Positions 29,520-39,670 of a stretch of 64,000 bases of DNA are shown in pieces. The stretch comes from Alphaproteobacteria bacterium. Lineage in GTDB: Bacteria; Pseudomonadota; Alphaproteobacteria; Sphingomonadales; JAKSBY01. The DNA lies in NCBI GenBank assembly GCA_021774625.1, contig JAJFIV010000031.1, positions 1 through 64,000 of the forward strand, read 5' to 3'. The position numbers and the translations under genes were made by a program. Position 1 is the first letter of the stretch. The number at the start of each line of letters is the position of its first letter. The notes under the pieces were generated by a model that was given only the letters and a program-made list of their open reading frames with translations, was not told the origin of the DNA and made no database searches.

Positions 29520-31964
29520 ATGAACAATCCCCCGAAAACGAACACTATCGGCCAAAAGCTGGCGCCTGTGATTATCCGCTTTTCGTGGCTGATTTTGCTG
29601 ATATCTGCGGCATTAAGCTATCTTGCCTTCACCGAGATCAAAAGTCTGAAGGTCTCGACGAGCCTTGACGCCCTGATGCCGGAGGGGGTCCCCAGCGTGG
29701 AAAACCTCCACCGGGTTCTGGAGAAGACCGGAAGTTTCGCCAGCATCATGATTGTCGCCCAGTCGCCGGATGCCGAGGCCGGCCTGAAATTCATACAGGA
29801 CCTGAGAGAGCGGATTACAAAGCAGTATGACTGGATCGCGGCCGCCAACTATTCCGAGGATATCAGCCTTTTCGAACGCCATAAGCTGCTTTATGTGGAA
29901 ACCGCAGACCTGATTGATCTCCAGCAGAAAATTAAGGATCGCGTCGCCTTTGAAAAGCAGAAACTGATTTCGGATCTTGATGGCATCCCGGTGAATATCC
30001 GGCTGCGCAGCGAGCCGTATTTCGCGGCGCCCCCGCCGGTCGGCCTGAATGACCTGGTTGAAAAATATGAGGACGGCGCGGGCAAAGGCGGGACCGAGCG
30101 CCTGTTTCAGTCCGATGACGGGGAAGTCACAATTCTGGTGGTCTGGCCCAAATCGGCCAGTGCCGACCTGAATGGTTCCCGCCGTATGATCCGCGATATG
30201 GAGGCGGCGATTGCCGCACAGAATCCCGCCGGCTATCACCCGGACCTGAAAGTCTCCACCGGCGGGCGGATCAAAAACCGGGTCATCCAGTTCGACGCGG
30301 TGATTTCCGATGTGAGAATCAGCGGGATTATATCGGGCCTGCTGATCGCGCTGCTGCTGATGGCCGCCTTCCGCAATCCGCTGGGCGTGATTTATATCCT
30401 GCTGCCGCTTGTGGCCGGTATTGTCTGGACTTTCGGCGTCACCGCCATTGTTATCGGCGGGTTGAACCTGATCACGGTTTTTCTCGCCTTGATCCTGTTC
30501 GGCCTTGGCGTCGATTTCGGCATCCACAATATGGCGCGTTATCTGGAAGTGAGGCGCATGGGCGGAACCATCGAGGAAGCGGTCGCCACGATTATCGATA
30601 AAACCGGGCGGGCGTCGCTGATTGCCGCGATCACCACGGCCGCCGGTTTTTATTCGCTGATGCTGACGGACTTCCGGGCATCCTCTGAATTTGGCTTTAT
30701 TGCCGGCACAGGCCTGGTGCTCACCTTCATCGCCATGTATACGGCCTTCCCCGCTTTTTTGTCGCTGATGGACCGCCTCCGGCTGGTGACGTGGGATAAA
30801 GGCCGGATGGCGGCAGAAGTCAGAAGGGGCGCATTCCCATACCGCAAGCCGGTCCTGATCCTCTCGGGCGTTTTGCTGGCTGTGGCGGCTTTTTTTGCCA
30901 CCCGGGTTGAATATGAGAATAATTTCGCACGGCTGCAGGCCGAAAAAACGCCTGAGGACAGGGAGGTCAGCCGGCTGATTTCCAGAGTTTTTTCCGGCGG
31001 CACCGACCGCGCCGTGCTTTTTGTGGAAACCCTGGAGGAGGTGCGCGCCATTGAGGACTATATCAACGGCTATATCCTGGCCGATACGGAAACGCCGACC
31101 ATCCGTAAGATAGAAAGTTTTTACCGCTATGTCCCGCGGGAGGCGGTGCAGGAGGAACGGCTCGCCATCATCCGGGATATTCATGACATGCTGGCGGAGA
31201 CGGATTTCAACCCTGCCGAGGACGAGGCGCCGGAAAACTGGCGCGATTATCTCGATATCGGCGCCGTCAACCTTGATGATCTGCCGGATGGTTTGCAGCG
31301 GGTCTATACCGCTTCCGACGGCGCCAGGGGCTATCTGATCTATATTTTCAATTCCGTAAGCATGAACCGGGCGCATCTGGCCCGGCAGTTCTCCGACGAT
31401 GTGCGGGGAATTCATGTGGCGGGCCGCACATATTATCCGGCCACCGAGGCTTTTATCTTTGTCGATATGCTGGCGCTGATGAAAAAGGATGCTTTTTTTG
31501 CTGTCGGTCTTATCGGTGTTATTACGACCGCATTGATTTTTCTCTTTTTCAGAAATATCCGGATGACACTGATCGTGCTGTCACCGGCCGCGGCGGGCCT
31601 GTTGCTGACATTTGGCGTGATGGGCCTGATTGACCTCCGGCTGTCCATCATGAATATGGTCATTCTACCGAGCCTGGTGGGGATCGGCGTCGATAACGGC
31701 ATTCATATTGTGCACCGTTATCTGGAAAACAGGCAGGACGGCATTCTGGCGGCTATGCAAACCACCGGCAAGGCGGCCATTCTTACCACACTGACCACCA
31801 TGCTGGGCTTTTCCGGCCTGATTGCCGCCGATATGCGCGGACTGCACTCTCTGGGACTGTTGGCTGTCATCGGTTTTACCTGCTGCCTGATCGCGACCTT
31901 TACCCTGCTGCCGGCTTTCTTGGGAACGCCGCGCATTCCAAAAAGCAAGGATCAGCCGGACTGA
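29520..31964 (+). CDS. RND/MMPL family transporter
   Basis: Two MMPL halves with GLGVDFGIHNMARYLE and GIGVDNGIHIVHRYLENRQDG; multiple TM spans. Confidence 0.9.
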   Translation: MNNPPKTNTIGQKLAPVIIRFSWLILLISAALSYLAFTEIKSLKVSTSLDALMPEGVPSVENLHRVLEKTGSFASIMIVAQSPDAEAGLKFIQDLRERITKQYDWIAAANYSEDISLFERHKLLYVETADLIDLQQKIKDRVAFEKQKLISDLDGIPVNIRLRSEPYFAAPPPVGLNDLVEKYEDGAGKGGTERLFQSDDGEVTILVVWPKSASADLNGSRRMIRDMEAAIAAQNPAGYHPDLKVSTGGRIKNRVIQFDAVISDVRISGIISGLLIALLLMAAFRNPLGVIYILLPLVAGIVWTFGVTAIVIGGLNLITVFLALILFGLGVDFGIHNMARYLEVRRMGGTIEEAVATIIDKTGRASLIAAITTAAGFYSLMLTDFRASSEFGFIAGTGLVLTFIAMYTAFPAFLSLMDRLRLVTWDKGRMAAEVRRGAFPYRKPVLILSGVLLAVAAFFATRVEYENNFARLQAEKTPEDREVSRLISRVFSGGTDRAVLFVETLEEVRAIEDYINGYILADTETPTIRKIESFYRYVPREAVQEERLAIIRDIHDMLAETDFNPAEDEAPENWRDYLDIGAVNLDDLPDGLQRVYTASDGARGYLIYIFNSVSMNRAHLARQFSDDVRGIHVAGRTYYPATEAFIFVDMLALMKKDAFFAVGLIGVITTALIFLFFRNIRMTLIVLSPAAAGLLLTFGVMGLIDLRLSIMNMVILPSLVGIGVDNGIHIVHRYLENRQDGILAAMQTTGKAAILTTLTTMLGFSGLIAADMRGLHSLGLLAVIGFTCCLIATFTLLPAFLGTPRIPKSKDQPD

Positions 31965-32776
31965 AATTTTCCTTCCGCTTGCAGCGCGGCCTCAACCACG
32001 GCCAGAGCCCCTTCATCATCCACATCAATCGGGCCACGGGCATCGGGAATGGGGATGGCTCTGACCTTAGCGCCAAAACGCCGGCTCACGCGGGTCATAG
32101 CTTTATCGATGGGCAGGATGCGGAAATAATAGAGCAATAAATTCAACAGGCCGAACGCCTTGCGGACGCGGTCAAAGCGATAGCCGAACTGACCGCCGGT
32201 TTCCATCGGTTTGGCGGCATTGATACCGCGCGGCGATAAAACCGCATAAATATTGCAGTTGGAATAGTCCTCGCCCCGAAAGCGGACAAAGGCATAAGCC
32301 GCTTCCGCCTCCGGATTTTGCCGGCGTATGGTGCTGCGCGGCGTCATGCCGATACAGGCATCCGCGCCGCTTTCCAGGGCATTGCCGGCAAACTCACGGG
32401 TGATTTCCCGGGTATGAAGGGCATTGTCCGCCGTGGTGATAATCAATGGAAACGCCTCCTCGCCAATGGCGGCAATCCCCGCTTTCACACTCGCAAACAA
32501 ATCCTGGCCACTGGGAACCGGCACGATGCGGCCGGCATTTTTTTGCCCCGCGATTGCAGTCAGCCGGTCCAGCAGGGCGGGATCCTCCACGGAAATATAA
32601 ATTTTTTTGATCCAGTCTTCATCTGGCGGATAAGCATCAATCACATGCTCCAAAATGGTTTTGCCCGCAATCGGAATCATCCATTTGTGGGAATAGCCCC
32701 GGGGCGCCGCCACTGCGTTGACAATGCCGGGCCGGTTGGCGGCCATGATCAAAACATTGTAAGTGCCGGGAACCAT
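31952..32776 (-). CDS. Nucleotidyltransferase family protein (NTP-transferase fold)
   Basis: NVLIMAANRPGIVNAVAAPRGYSHKWMIPIAGKTILEHVIDAY ... PLIITTADNALHT. Confidence 0.8.
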   Translation of the reverse strand: MVPGTYNVLIMAANRPGIVNAVAAPRGYSHKWMIPIAGKTILEHVIDAYPPDEDWIKKIYISVEDPALLDRLTAIAGQKNAGRIVPVPSGQDLFASVKAGIAAIGEEAFPLIITTADNALHTREITREFAGNALESGADACIGMTPRSTIRRQNPEAEAAYAFVRFRGEDYSNCNIYAVLSPRGINAAKPMETGGQFGYRFDRVRKAFGLLNLLLYYFRILPIDKAMTRVSRRFGAKVRAIPIPDARGPIDVDDEGALAVVEAALQAEGKFQSG

Positions 32777-32794
32777 AATATACCTGATACTTGT

Positions 32795-33796
32795 ATGCCT
32801 TACCTGGTGGACATGCAGGATTTACACGATATAAGGGCCAAGGGCAAAATATACCAATGGTCAGCGGAGCAGGGCGTGGCGGATATTGTTATCAGTGAAT
32901 TTATGGATGAGCCGGTTATCCGGGAAACCTTTTCCGCCTATGAGACGCTATATGACCCGGCGCTGGTTGATCGTCCGGATGATCTGTTTGCCGCTCTGGC
33001 ACCGGCGAAAGCACTAATCGTCAGAAACCGGACTTTGGTTAATGGGGTGCTCCTGAACGCGGCGCCAAAGCTCCGGGTCATCGGGCGTCTGGGCGTCGGG
33101 CTGGACAATATCGATATGGACGCCTGCGCCGCGCGAAATATCGCAGTTTGCCCCGCGACGGGCGCCAACAATCTTTCGGTTGCCGAATATGTCATCACCG
33201 CCTCACTGCTGATGCTCAGGAAAGCCTGGTTTGCAACGGGTTCCGTCGCCGACGGCGACTGGCCGCGCATGCAAATGATCGGGCGGGAACTGTCGGGCAA
33301 AAAGCTGGGACTTGTCGGCAATGGCGCCATTGCCCGGCAAACGAAAATCCTGGCGGCGCCTTTCGGCCTCACTGTCGCTGCTTATGATCCCTATCTGGCC
33401 GAGAATGATCCGGTCTGGCAAGGGGTCGAGCGTCTTTCGCTTGAGGGCCTTCTCGCGCAGTCTGATATTGTCAGCCTTCATGTGCCCCTGACCGCGGAAA
33501 CCCGGTATATGATTGATGGCCCCGCCATCGCCGGAATGAAAAAGGGGGCGCTCTTGATCAATGCCGCCCGCGGCGGCGTGGTGGAAGAAACAGCTCTGAT
33601 CAAGGCATTGCGGGCGGGCAAGCTTGGCGGCGCGGCGCTTGACGTTTATGAACATGAACCGGTCACCAGGGAAACCGGCGCGCGTTTTCAAAGTGTGCCC
33701 AATTTGCTCCTGACCCCGCATATTGCCGGCGTCACCGAAGAAGCCAATGCGCGGGTCAGCCAACTGACGGCCGAGAATGTCTTAAGATTTTTATGA
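32795..33796 (+). CDS. D-isomer-specific 2-hydroxyacid dehydrogenase
   Basis: LRVIGRLGVGLDNIDMDACAARNIAVCPATGANNLSVAEY ... GKKLGLVGNGAIARQTK ... LINAARGGVVEETALIKAL ... ALDVYEHEP; start trimmed. Confidence 0.9.
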   Translation: MPYLVDMQDLHDIRAKGKIYQWSAEQGVADIVISEFMDEPVIRETFSAYETLYDPALVDRPDDLFAALAPAKALIVRNRTLVNGVLLNAAPKLRVIGRLGVGLDNIDMDACAARNIAVCPATGANNLSVAEYVITASLLMLRKAWFATGSVADGDWPRMQMIGRELSGKKLGLVGNGAIARQTKILAAPFGLTVAAYDPYLAENDPVWQGVERLSLEGLLAQSDIVSLHVPLTAETRYMIDGPAIAGMKKGALLINAARGGVVEETALIKALRAGKLGGAALDVYEHEPVTRETGARFQSVPNLLLTPHIAGVTEEANARVSQLTAENVLRFL

Positions 33797-33818
33797 CCTG
33801 GGCTCAATGCCTAAAAAT

Positions 33819-36800
33819 CTAGAGAGGTGTTGCTGTTTCCTTCGGGGCGGAACGCGCTTCTGATTTATCACCCCATTCACGGATTTTTTCGATCAGCGAG
33901 GGAAAATCTATTGGCTTCGAAGCATAATCATTCATGCCGGCGGAAATATAGCGTTCCCGGTCTCCCTCCATCGAATTGGCGGTCAGGGCAATGATAGGCA
34001 CCCGGGCTTTATCGCCCGGGAGTTTACGAATGCGTTTGCAGGCCTCGATGCCGTCCATTTCCGGCATCTGAATATCCATCAGGACAATATCATATGAACA
34101 ATCAATTATGGCCGCAATCGCTTCAAATCCGTTTCCGGCAATATCAACCGTAAAGCCGGCTTTTGAAAGGGCGCGGACGGCAACCATCTGATTGATGGGC
34201 TGATCTTCCGCCAGAAGAATGCGGAAGGCCTTCTTCTTTTCCCCATCAGAATCACTGATTTTACTGTCGGGATTACCGGTTTTATGAAGCGGTTCAGACG
34301 GATCAATAGCAGTTTCAGATTTTCCCGCCAGTCCGGCAATTACACGGTACAGCGTTTCCTGCTGTATTGGCTTCGGCAGCCAGCCATCAAGACCCAGCTG
34401 TTTGGCATCGGACCGGACCATGAAACCGGACGACGTGCAAAGAACAACCTTCAAACCGTTTATCAGAGGATTTTCGCGGATGGCCCGGACAAGATCCAGC
34501 CCGTTCATCTCCGGCATCATATGATCGGTGAGAACGGCATCAAAGGGATGTTTAGACGAGGCGGCTTCGGTTAACCCCTGCAACGCATCCTGGCCGTTGC
34601 CGAAGATCTCGGCTTCGGCCCCTGCCGCCTCCAGCTGTAACATGAATACGTGAAGATTCACCGGGTTATCATCCACAACGGCTATTTTAAGACCATGGCA
34701 GAGGTCCCATGTCTTGCACTCCTCGGGCGCCGTTTCCGAGATGCGGGTTTTTATCGTGAACCAGAACAGGGCCCCTTCGCCTTCCCGGCTTTCGACCCCG
34801 ATTTCGCCACCCATCATTTTTACCAGCCGCTCACATATAGAAAGGCCCAGCCCGGTGCCGCCATATTTTCGGCTCATGGATGCGTCCGCTTGTGTGAAGG
34901 GCTGAAAAAGTTTTGGTATGGTTTCGCCGGCGATGCCGATTCCGGTATCCCTGATATCGAAGCGGATAACAAGGGTCTCGCCCTCTAACGAACCGCTTGC
35001 GCTCAACTGAATACTGACGCCGCCCTGGTCCGTGAATTTGACCGCATTATTGACCAGATTGAGCAAGACCTGGCGCAGCCGGCTTGGGTCGCCAATAAGT
35101 TTTGGCGGTATATCCGGCGGGACGAAAGAGGCCAATTCTATGTTTTTGCTATGAGCGCGGGCGGACATCAGCTGTATGACGCTGTCGATAATTTCGGCGG
35201 CATCAAATTCCAGTTCTTCAAGTTCTATTTCCCCGGCCTCGATTTTTGAGAGATCCAGGACATCGTTCAAGATTGCCAGCAATGCTTCACCGGATTTTTT
35301 TATGGTCCGGGCATAGTCGCGCTGTTGGTCGGTCACCGTTTCGTCCAGCAGGAGATTGGCAAATCCCAGAATGCCATTCATGGGCGTGCGGATTTCGTGG
35401 CTCATGGTTGCCAGAAAGTCCGACTTCGCACGGTTTGCGATGTCAGCCTGTTTCCGGCTTTCCTTCAGCAAGTCCGATGTCCGGCGCTGCCATATAAACG
35501 CGACGACTGCTCCAACCAGAAAAAACATCAGCAAGGACAGCGTGATTTTCTGGCTTTGGAGAATTTTACTTTTAAACTGGTTTTCACTCAATAGCCGGGC
35601 GCGGCCCTGTTTTTCTTCTTCCAGGCTTGCTTCGAGATTTGCGCGCAAATCCTTTACTTCGGCTGAAAATTCCTTACGCAGGATTTCGGAATGGGACCGT
35701 TCATAGTCCTTATAGAGCCGCAAAGCATCGGCATAGCGGCCTTCCCCCAATGCAAGTTCCGCTTCGATTTTGAACAAAAGAGCGCCGCGCTCGGTGTTTT
35801 TTATATCCGGGTGTTCATCAGCATAAGTTTGTAAATTCCGGAGTAATTGCCGCGCTTCCTGCGATTTTCCAAGCGCCGCATAGGATCCGGCGCGCGCCGC
35901 ATCCAGATTGAAAATAAAATATGAAGAAGCAGAATCAAACCGATCAGCCTGTTCGGCATAATCAATGGCCATTTGGTATTCTTCGGCATTGTAAGCCATT
36001 CGGCTCGCCAGATAATAGGCGTAAAAAAGCTCAATATCCGAATTGGTTTCGCCGGCCAGGCGCTCTAAAACTTGACTAAATTGAAAGGCAAGAATGTCTT
36101 CATCCCAGGAGGACATCAGCAATGTAAGAGAATATACCACGGTTGTTCCGTCAAACGGCCGGTCGGCGGCATTAGCCACTGTCAAAGCATCCCATACGGC
36201 ATTGATGACGCCCTCCGGATCGCCGAGTGCATCGTACGTGTAGCGGAGGGAATCCATCATTTCATAATGAACATCTTTTGCATCGGTATCGTCTTCAGGC
36301 AGAAGGTCGAGCCCCGCGCGCGCATGACTTAAAGCAAAATTCATATGCCCGAGTTTGGCGCGCAGCATAGCGGCAAGACGATGCGCAAGGGCGGCAACCA
36401 TCCAGTCCTCGCCGGCATTCTCTATCCCCGTCTCCAGTATGGCAAGCGGCTCGGTATAAGAATCATTGGGGCTTTCAAAATAGGCCCTGTAGAGCCGGGC
36501 AATGGTCAGATAGCGCTTATTATCCTGCTCCGCCGCCCGTTGTTGCAACTCATCCAGATAAAGCTGAATTTTTTCTGCTTCGGCCAGGGTAATCTGCCGT
36601 TCAAGCAGGTAGCGCAGCAGACGCAAGGCCTCATCCCCTTCGGATGCCTGTGCCTGCTGATACAGCCGCTCATGGTAACTTTCAGTGATGATCAGATTTT
36701 CGCGGTCAATCCGCCCGACAAGTTCCCTTGCCTGTTGTTTTATATCTTCCCGTATCTCTGCGTGGCCGGGAAAGGGGCCGAGCCACCCAAAAAATAATAC

Positions 36801-36836
36801 AACAAACAGACTGACATGGACTCTTTTTTGTTTCAT
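33819..36836 (-). CDS. Hybrid sensor histidine kinase (TPR-like sensor, TM, HisKA, HATPase, two REC domains)
   Basis: FLATMSHEIRTPMNGILGF; RDTGIGIAGETIPKLFQPFTQADASMSRKYGGTGLGLSI; VDDNPVN and ILLAEDQPINQ...DIVLMDIQMPEMDG. Confidence 0.93.
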   Translation of the reverse strand: MKQKRVHVSLFVVLFFGWLGPFPGHAEIREDIKQQARELVGRIDRENLIITESYHERLYQQAQASEGDEALRLLRYLLERQITLAEAEKIQLYLDELQQRAAEQDNKRYLTIARLYRAYFESPNDSYTEPLAILETGIENAGEDWMVAALAHRLAAMLRAKLGHMNFALSHARAGLDLLPEDDTDAKDVHYEMMDSLRYTYDALGDPEGVINAVWDALTVANAADRPFDGTTVVYSLTLLMSSWDEDILAFQFSQVLERLAGETNSDIELFYAYYLASRMAYNAEEYQMAIDYAEQADRFDSASSYFIFNLDAARAGSYAALGKSQEARQLLRNLQTYADEHPDIKNTERGALLFKIEAELALGEGRYADALRLYKDYERSHSEILRKEFSAEVKDLRANLEASLEEEKQGRARLLSENQFKSKILQSQKITLSLLMFFLVGAVVAFIWQRRTSDLLKESRKQADIANRAKSDFLATMSHEIRTPMNGILGFANLLLDETVTDQQRDYARTIKKSGEALLAILNDVLDLSKIEAGEIELEELEFDAAEIIDSVIQLMSARAHSKNIELASFVPPDIPPKLIGDPSRLRQVLLNLVNNAVKFTDQGGVSIQLSASGSLEGETLVIRFDIRDTGIGIAGETIPKLFQPFTQADASMSRKYGGTGLGLSICERLVKMMGGEIGVESREGEGALFWFTIKTRISETAPEECKTWDLCHGLKIAVVDDNPVNLHVFMLQLEAAGAEAEIFGNGQDALQGLTEAASSKHPFDAVLTDHMMPEMNGLDLVRAIRENPLINGLKVVLCTSSGFMVRSDAKQLGLDGWLPKPIQQETLYRVIAGLAGKSETAIDPSEPLHKTGNPDSKISDSDGEKKKAFRILLAEDQPINQMVAVRALSKAGFTVDIAGNGFEAIAAIIDCSYDIVLMDIQMPEMDGIEACKRIRKLPGDKARVPIIALTANSMEGDRERYISAGMNDYASKPIDFPSLIEKIREWGDKSEARSAPKETATPL

Positions 36837-37032
36837 GGACGCTGGCCGGGCAACCCTTAAGGGGATTATGGATATTGATCCGAATGATGGCCCTGAAAGC
36901 TTAATAAACGCTTAGGCCAGACCTTTCATTATCGATAGCCGGGGCCTGCCTTTGAGGGCTGAATCGCGTCAATTGTTTACTTTATCTGCGAATTCTCTAA
37001 AACTGACCGGCTCCGCCATAAAAAGATCAGGG

Positions 37033-37302
37033 ATGAGTGCAGTGGCAAGCCATAATAATGTAGAAAACGAAGTGATCGAAGCCATCCGCAAAGGAGCGCT
37101 TCTGGAAAATAAAACCATCTCTGCGGATAGTACGCTGGAGAGTTTGGGGATCGATTCGCTTGATATGACCAATATATCCTTTGAGATCGAGGACCGGCTC
37201 GGATTTGTGCTGAATCCGGAAGATCTTGGAGATACAAAAACCGTATCCGATCTGACGGCCCTGATCCACAGCCGGCAGGCGGCATCCGGCAGCAACCTGT
37301 AA
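37033..37302 (+). CDS. Acyl carrier protein
   Basis: MSAVASHNNVENEVIEAIRKG...STLESLGIDSLDMTNISFEIEDRLGF; 4'-phosphopantetheine site GIDSLD. Confidence 0.9.
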   Translation: MSAVASHNNVENEVIEAIRKGALLENKTISADSTLESLGIDSLDMTNISFEIEDRLGFVLNPEDLGDTKTVSDLTALIHSRQAASGSNL

Positions 37303-38510
37303 TGCGGATTGCCGTCACAGGTCTTGGCTGTGTGAGCACCTTTGGTCTGGGTGTTGCGCCTTTTTGGGCCAATATCTCGGAAGGCCAGTGTGGAATTCGT
37401 CCGATTGCCAGATTCGATGGCCCCGCCTTCCGGTCAAAATCCGGGGCGGAGGTGCCGGAGGATGCCGTCTTATCGGCGGCCACCTCCAAGCTTTATGCCA
37501 GCCTTGACTGGGTTGCAAAAATTGGCCTGCTTGCCGCGGATGAGGCGATCGCCGACAGCGGGCTTGAGAAAGAACAGCTTACGTCCAGCCGCACCGGAGC
37601 AATTATCGGCGGGACGATCGGCGGCCTTGCCACTATCGAAAACATGTATGGGCGATTGTATCTGGAGGATAAAAAAAACCTGCATCCGATGATGGTCCCG
37701 AGGATCATGCCCAGCGGCATTGTCAGCGCGATCACAATGAAGCACGGTATTACCGGGCCGTCCTTTCTGGTTTCAAGCGCCTGCGCTTCGGCCACACATG
37801 CGATGGCGCAGGCGCTGCTTCTGCTGCGCACAGGGGCCATCGACCGCGCGGTCGTAGGCGGGACCGAAGGAAATTTTACCCTGGGCAGCTGGTTGAGCTG
37901 GGAAGCGATGCGAGTTATGTCGTCCGGCGTCTGCCGGCCCTTTTCCAAAGGCCGGGACGGTATGTCACTGGGCGAGGGCGCCGCAGCGCTGGTTCTGGAA
38001 AATATGGATATGGCAAAAAAACGCGGCGCCGATATCAAGGCGGAACTGATCGGCGCAGGCATGAGTTCGGATGCCGCCCACATTACCAAGCCCGATGAAA
38101 AGGGGGCGGCCAAAGCCATGACAGATGCCTTGAGCAGCGGCGGCGCGGCTCCTGAGGATGTCCGCTTTATCAACGCCCACGGGACAGGAACGCATCTGAA
38201 CGATCTCACGGAAACCGGGGCAATCAAACGGGCATTGGGGGATCAGGCGCATAAAGTCATGGTCTCGTCCACCAAATCCATGCATGGCCATTGTCTGGGC
38301 GCGACGGGCGCCGTTGAGGCGGTGGCGACTGTTCTGGCATTGAAACACGGCATTGCGACGCCCACCGTCAATTATCTGGAACAGGATCCTGACTGTGATC
38401 TGGATTATGTCACAGACGGCCCGAGGGAAATGAAGCACAATGTGGCACTTTCAAACTCCTTCGCTTTCGGCGGACTCAATGCTTCCCTTGCATTTAAAAG
38501 ATTTCATTAA
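37302..38510 (+). CDS. Beta-ketoacyl-ACP synthase II-like (FabF family)
   Basis: MRIAVTGLGCVSTFGLGVAPFW ... SSACASATHAMAQA ... NAHGTGTHLNDLTE ... STKSMHGHCLGATGAVEA; start overlaps the ACP stop (TAATG). Confidence 0.93.
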   Translation: MRIAVTGLGCVSTFGLGVAPFWANISEGQCGIRPIARFDGPAFRSKSGAEVPEDAVLSAATSKLYASLDWVAKIGLLAADEAIADSGLEKEQLTSSRTGAIIGGTIGGLATIENMYGRLYLEDKKNLHPMMVPRIMPSGIVSAITMKHGITGPSFLVSSACASATHAMAQALLLLRTGAIDRAVVGGTEGNFTLGSWLSWEAMRVMSSGVCRPFSKGRDGMSLGEGAAALVLENMDMAKKRGADIKAELIGAGMSSDAAHITKPDEKGAAKAMTDALSSGGAAPEDVRFINAHGTGTHLNDLTETGAIKRALGDQAHKVMVSSTKSMHGHCLGATGAVEAVATVLALKHGIATPTVNYLEQDPDCDLDYVTDGPREMKHNVALSNSFAFGGLNASLAFKRFH

Positions 38511-38529
38511 TGCCTGTCTAAAAAATCAC

Positions 38530-38796
38530 CTAGAGTCTTTTCGGAATAGATTGACCCATTTGACCGGGATGATTTTGGACTGTGGCAAGGCGTCTTTCCG
38601 AAACCGATGCGGCGCATCGGCGAGGGAAGGCAACGCAGCCACAGCCCAAAAGCACCCGGCCTCGGGTGACCGGAGAGGGCCGCCCGGCTGCGTTGCGGCC
38701 TTTGCCCGATGCGCCGCATCGCGCTGCAGGCCGCGCCTGACCGAACAGCCCTCTCCAGCCATCAAATTGCGTCAATCTATTCCGAAAAGGCTCTAG
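38530..38796. mobile_element. MITE-like non-autonomous element (267 bp), IS630-related
   Basis: TIRs CTAGAGTCTTTTCGGAATAGATTGAC (38530-38555) and the reverse complement of 38771-38796, CTAGAGCCTTTTCGGAATAGATTGAC, match at 25/26. Inner inverted repeats are concentric. The left end is homologous to the IS630 remnant at ~6501-6582. Confidence 0.85.
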
Positions 38797-39653
38797 CCGG
38801 CCCGGTTCGGGGTGAAAACTTCAAACGGATTGCCGGGACCGGGCAGCCAGCTTTCCAGATGCGCCAACTTTGCCGGATCGCCGGTGGTCAAATAACGGAT
38901 GGCACGAGGAGATATTTCCGCCGTACTGAATTCCGGATGGCGGCGGATATAGTCAGCCAGCGCATCGGCTACCAGCGCGGGCTGGGATAATATCTCCACA
39001 TGCCCAGGCAGAGCTTTTCGAAACAAATCCTCAACCAGCGGAAAATGGGTGCAGCCGAGAACGGCGCTGTCGATATGCCCGCCGGGCGCCTGTGCCAGTA
39101 ACCGGCCGGCAAGGCTTTGAATGATGGCAAAGAGTGCGGCTGCGCTCTCGCCCTCTTCAATGGCGGCGACCAGTCCGGGACAGGCCTGTTCCACCATCCG
39201 GCAGTGCGGGGCATGTTTCTGCATTTCCTCCCGGTAGGACTGGCTTTCGATGGTTTTTGATGTGCCGAAAAGCCCGACGGTTTTTTTCCCGCCTCTCTGA
39301 TCCACGGGCAGGGGCGGCATCCGCCAGCGCACGCCCGACAGGGCTTCAACGACCGGGACGATCACTCCCAGAATGCGGCGATCCGGATAATGCGCCGGCA
39401 GCCAGTCCTGCTGAAGAGTCCGGGCAGCGATGGCAGCAGCCGTATTGCAGGCAAGAATAACAAGTCGACAGCCATGTTGAAACAGGCCGTCCACCATTTC
39501 CATGGTGTAATTGACAATGTCCTTGTTATCCCGGTCGCCATAAGGGGCACGGGCATGGTCGCCAAGATAAAGAAAGGACTGGTCCGGCAACCGCCGGGTG
39601 CATTCCCTGAGGATGGTCAAGCCGCCCGAGCCGGAGTCAAAAATACCAATCAT
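38793..39653 (-). CDS. murI: Glutamate racemase
   Basis: MIGIFDSGSGGLTILRECTRRLPDQSFLYLGDHARAPYGDR ... VILACNTAAAIAARTLQ ... VLGCTHFPLVEDLF. Confidence 0.96.
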   Translation of the reverse strand: MIGIFDSGSGGLTILRECTRRLPDQSFLYLGDHARAPYGDRDNKDIVNYTMEMVDGLFQHGCRLVILACNTAAAIAARTLQQDWLPAHYPDRRILGVIVPVVEALSGVRWRMPPLPVDQRGGKKTVGLFGTSKTIESQSYREEMQKHAPHCRMVEQACPGLVAAIEEGESAAALFAIIQSLAGRLLAQAPGGHIDSAVLGCTHFPLVEDLFRKALPGHVEILSQPALVADALADYIRRHPEFSTAEISPRAIRYLTTGDPAKLAHLESWLPGPGNPFEVFTPNRAG

Positions 39654-39670
39654 TCCGCCCCCATGCCTTT

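Noticed and set aside
29613-31415. 600 aa minus-strand ORF opposite the RND transporter
   Set aside because: Antisense artefact; His/Gln/Arg-rich low-complexity translation with no recognisable domain.
32318-32794. N-terminal extension of the dehydrogenase ORF
   Set aside because: Overlaps the nucleotidyltransferase CDS antisense; the dehydrogenase homology begins after 32795.
38507-38775. Several small ORFs inside the 38.5 kb element (GKTPCHSPKSSRSNGSIYSEK...)
   Set aside because: They are translations of the MITE sequence and its TIR; no transposase domain is present.
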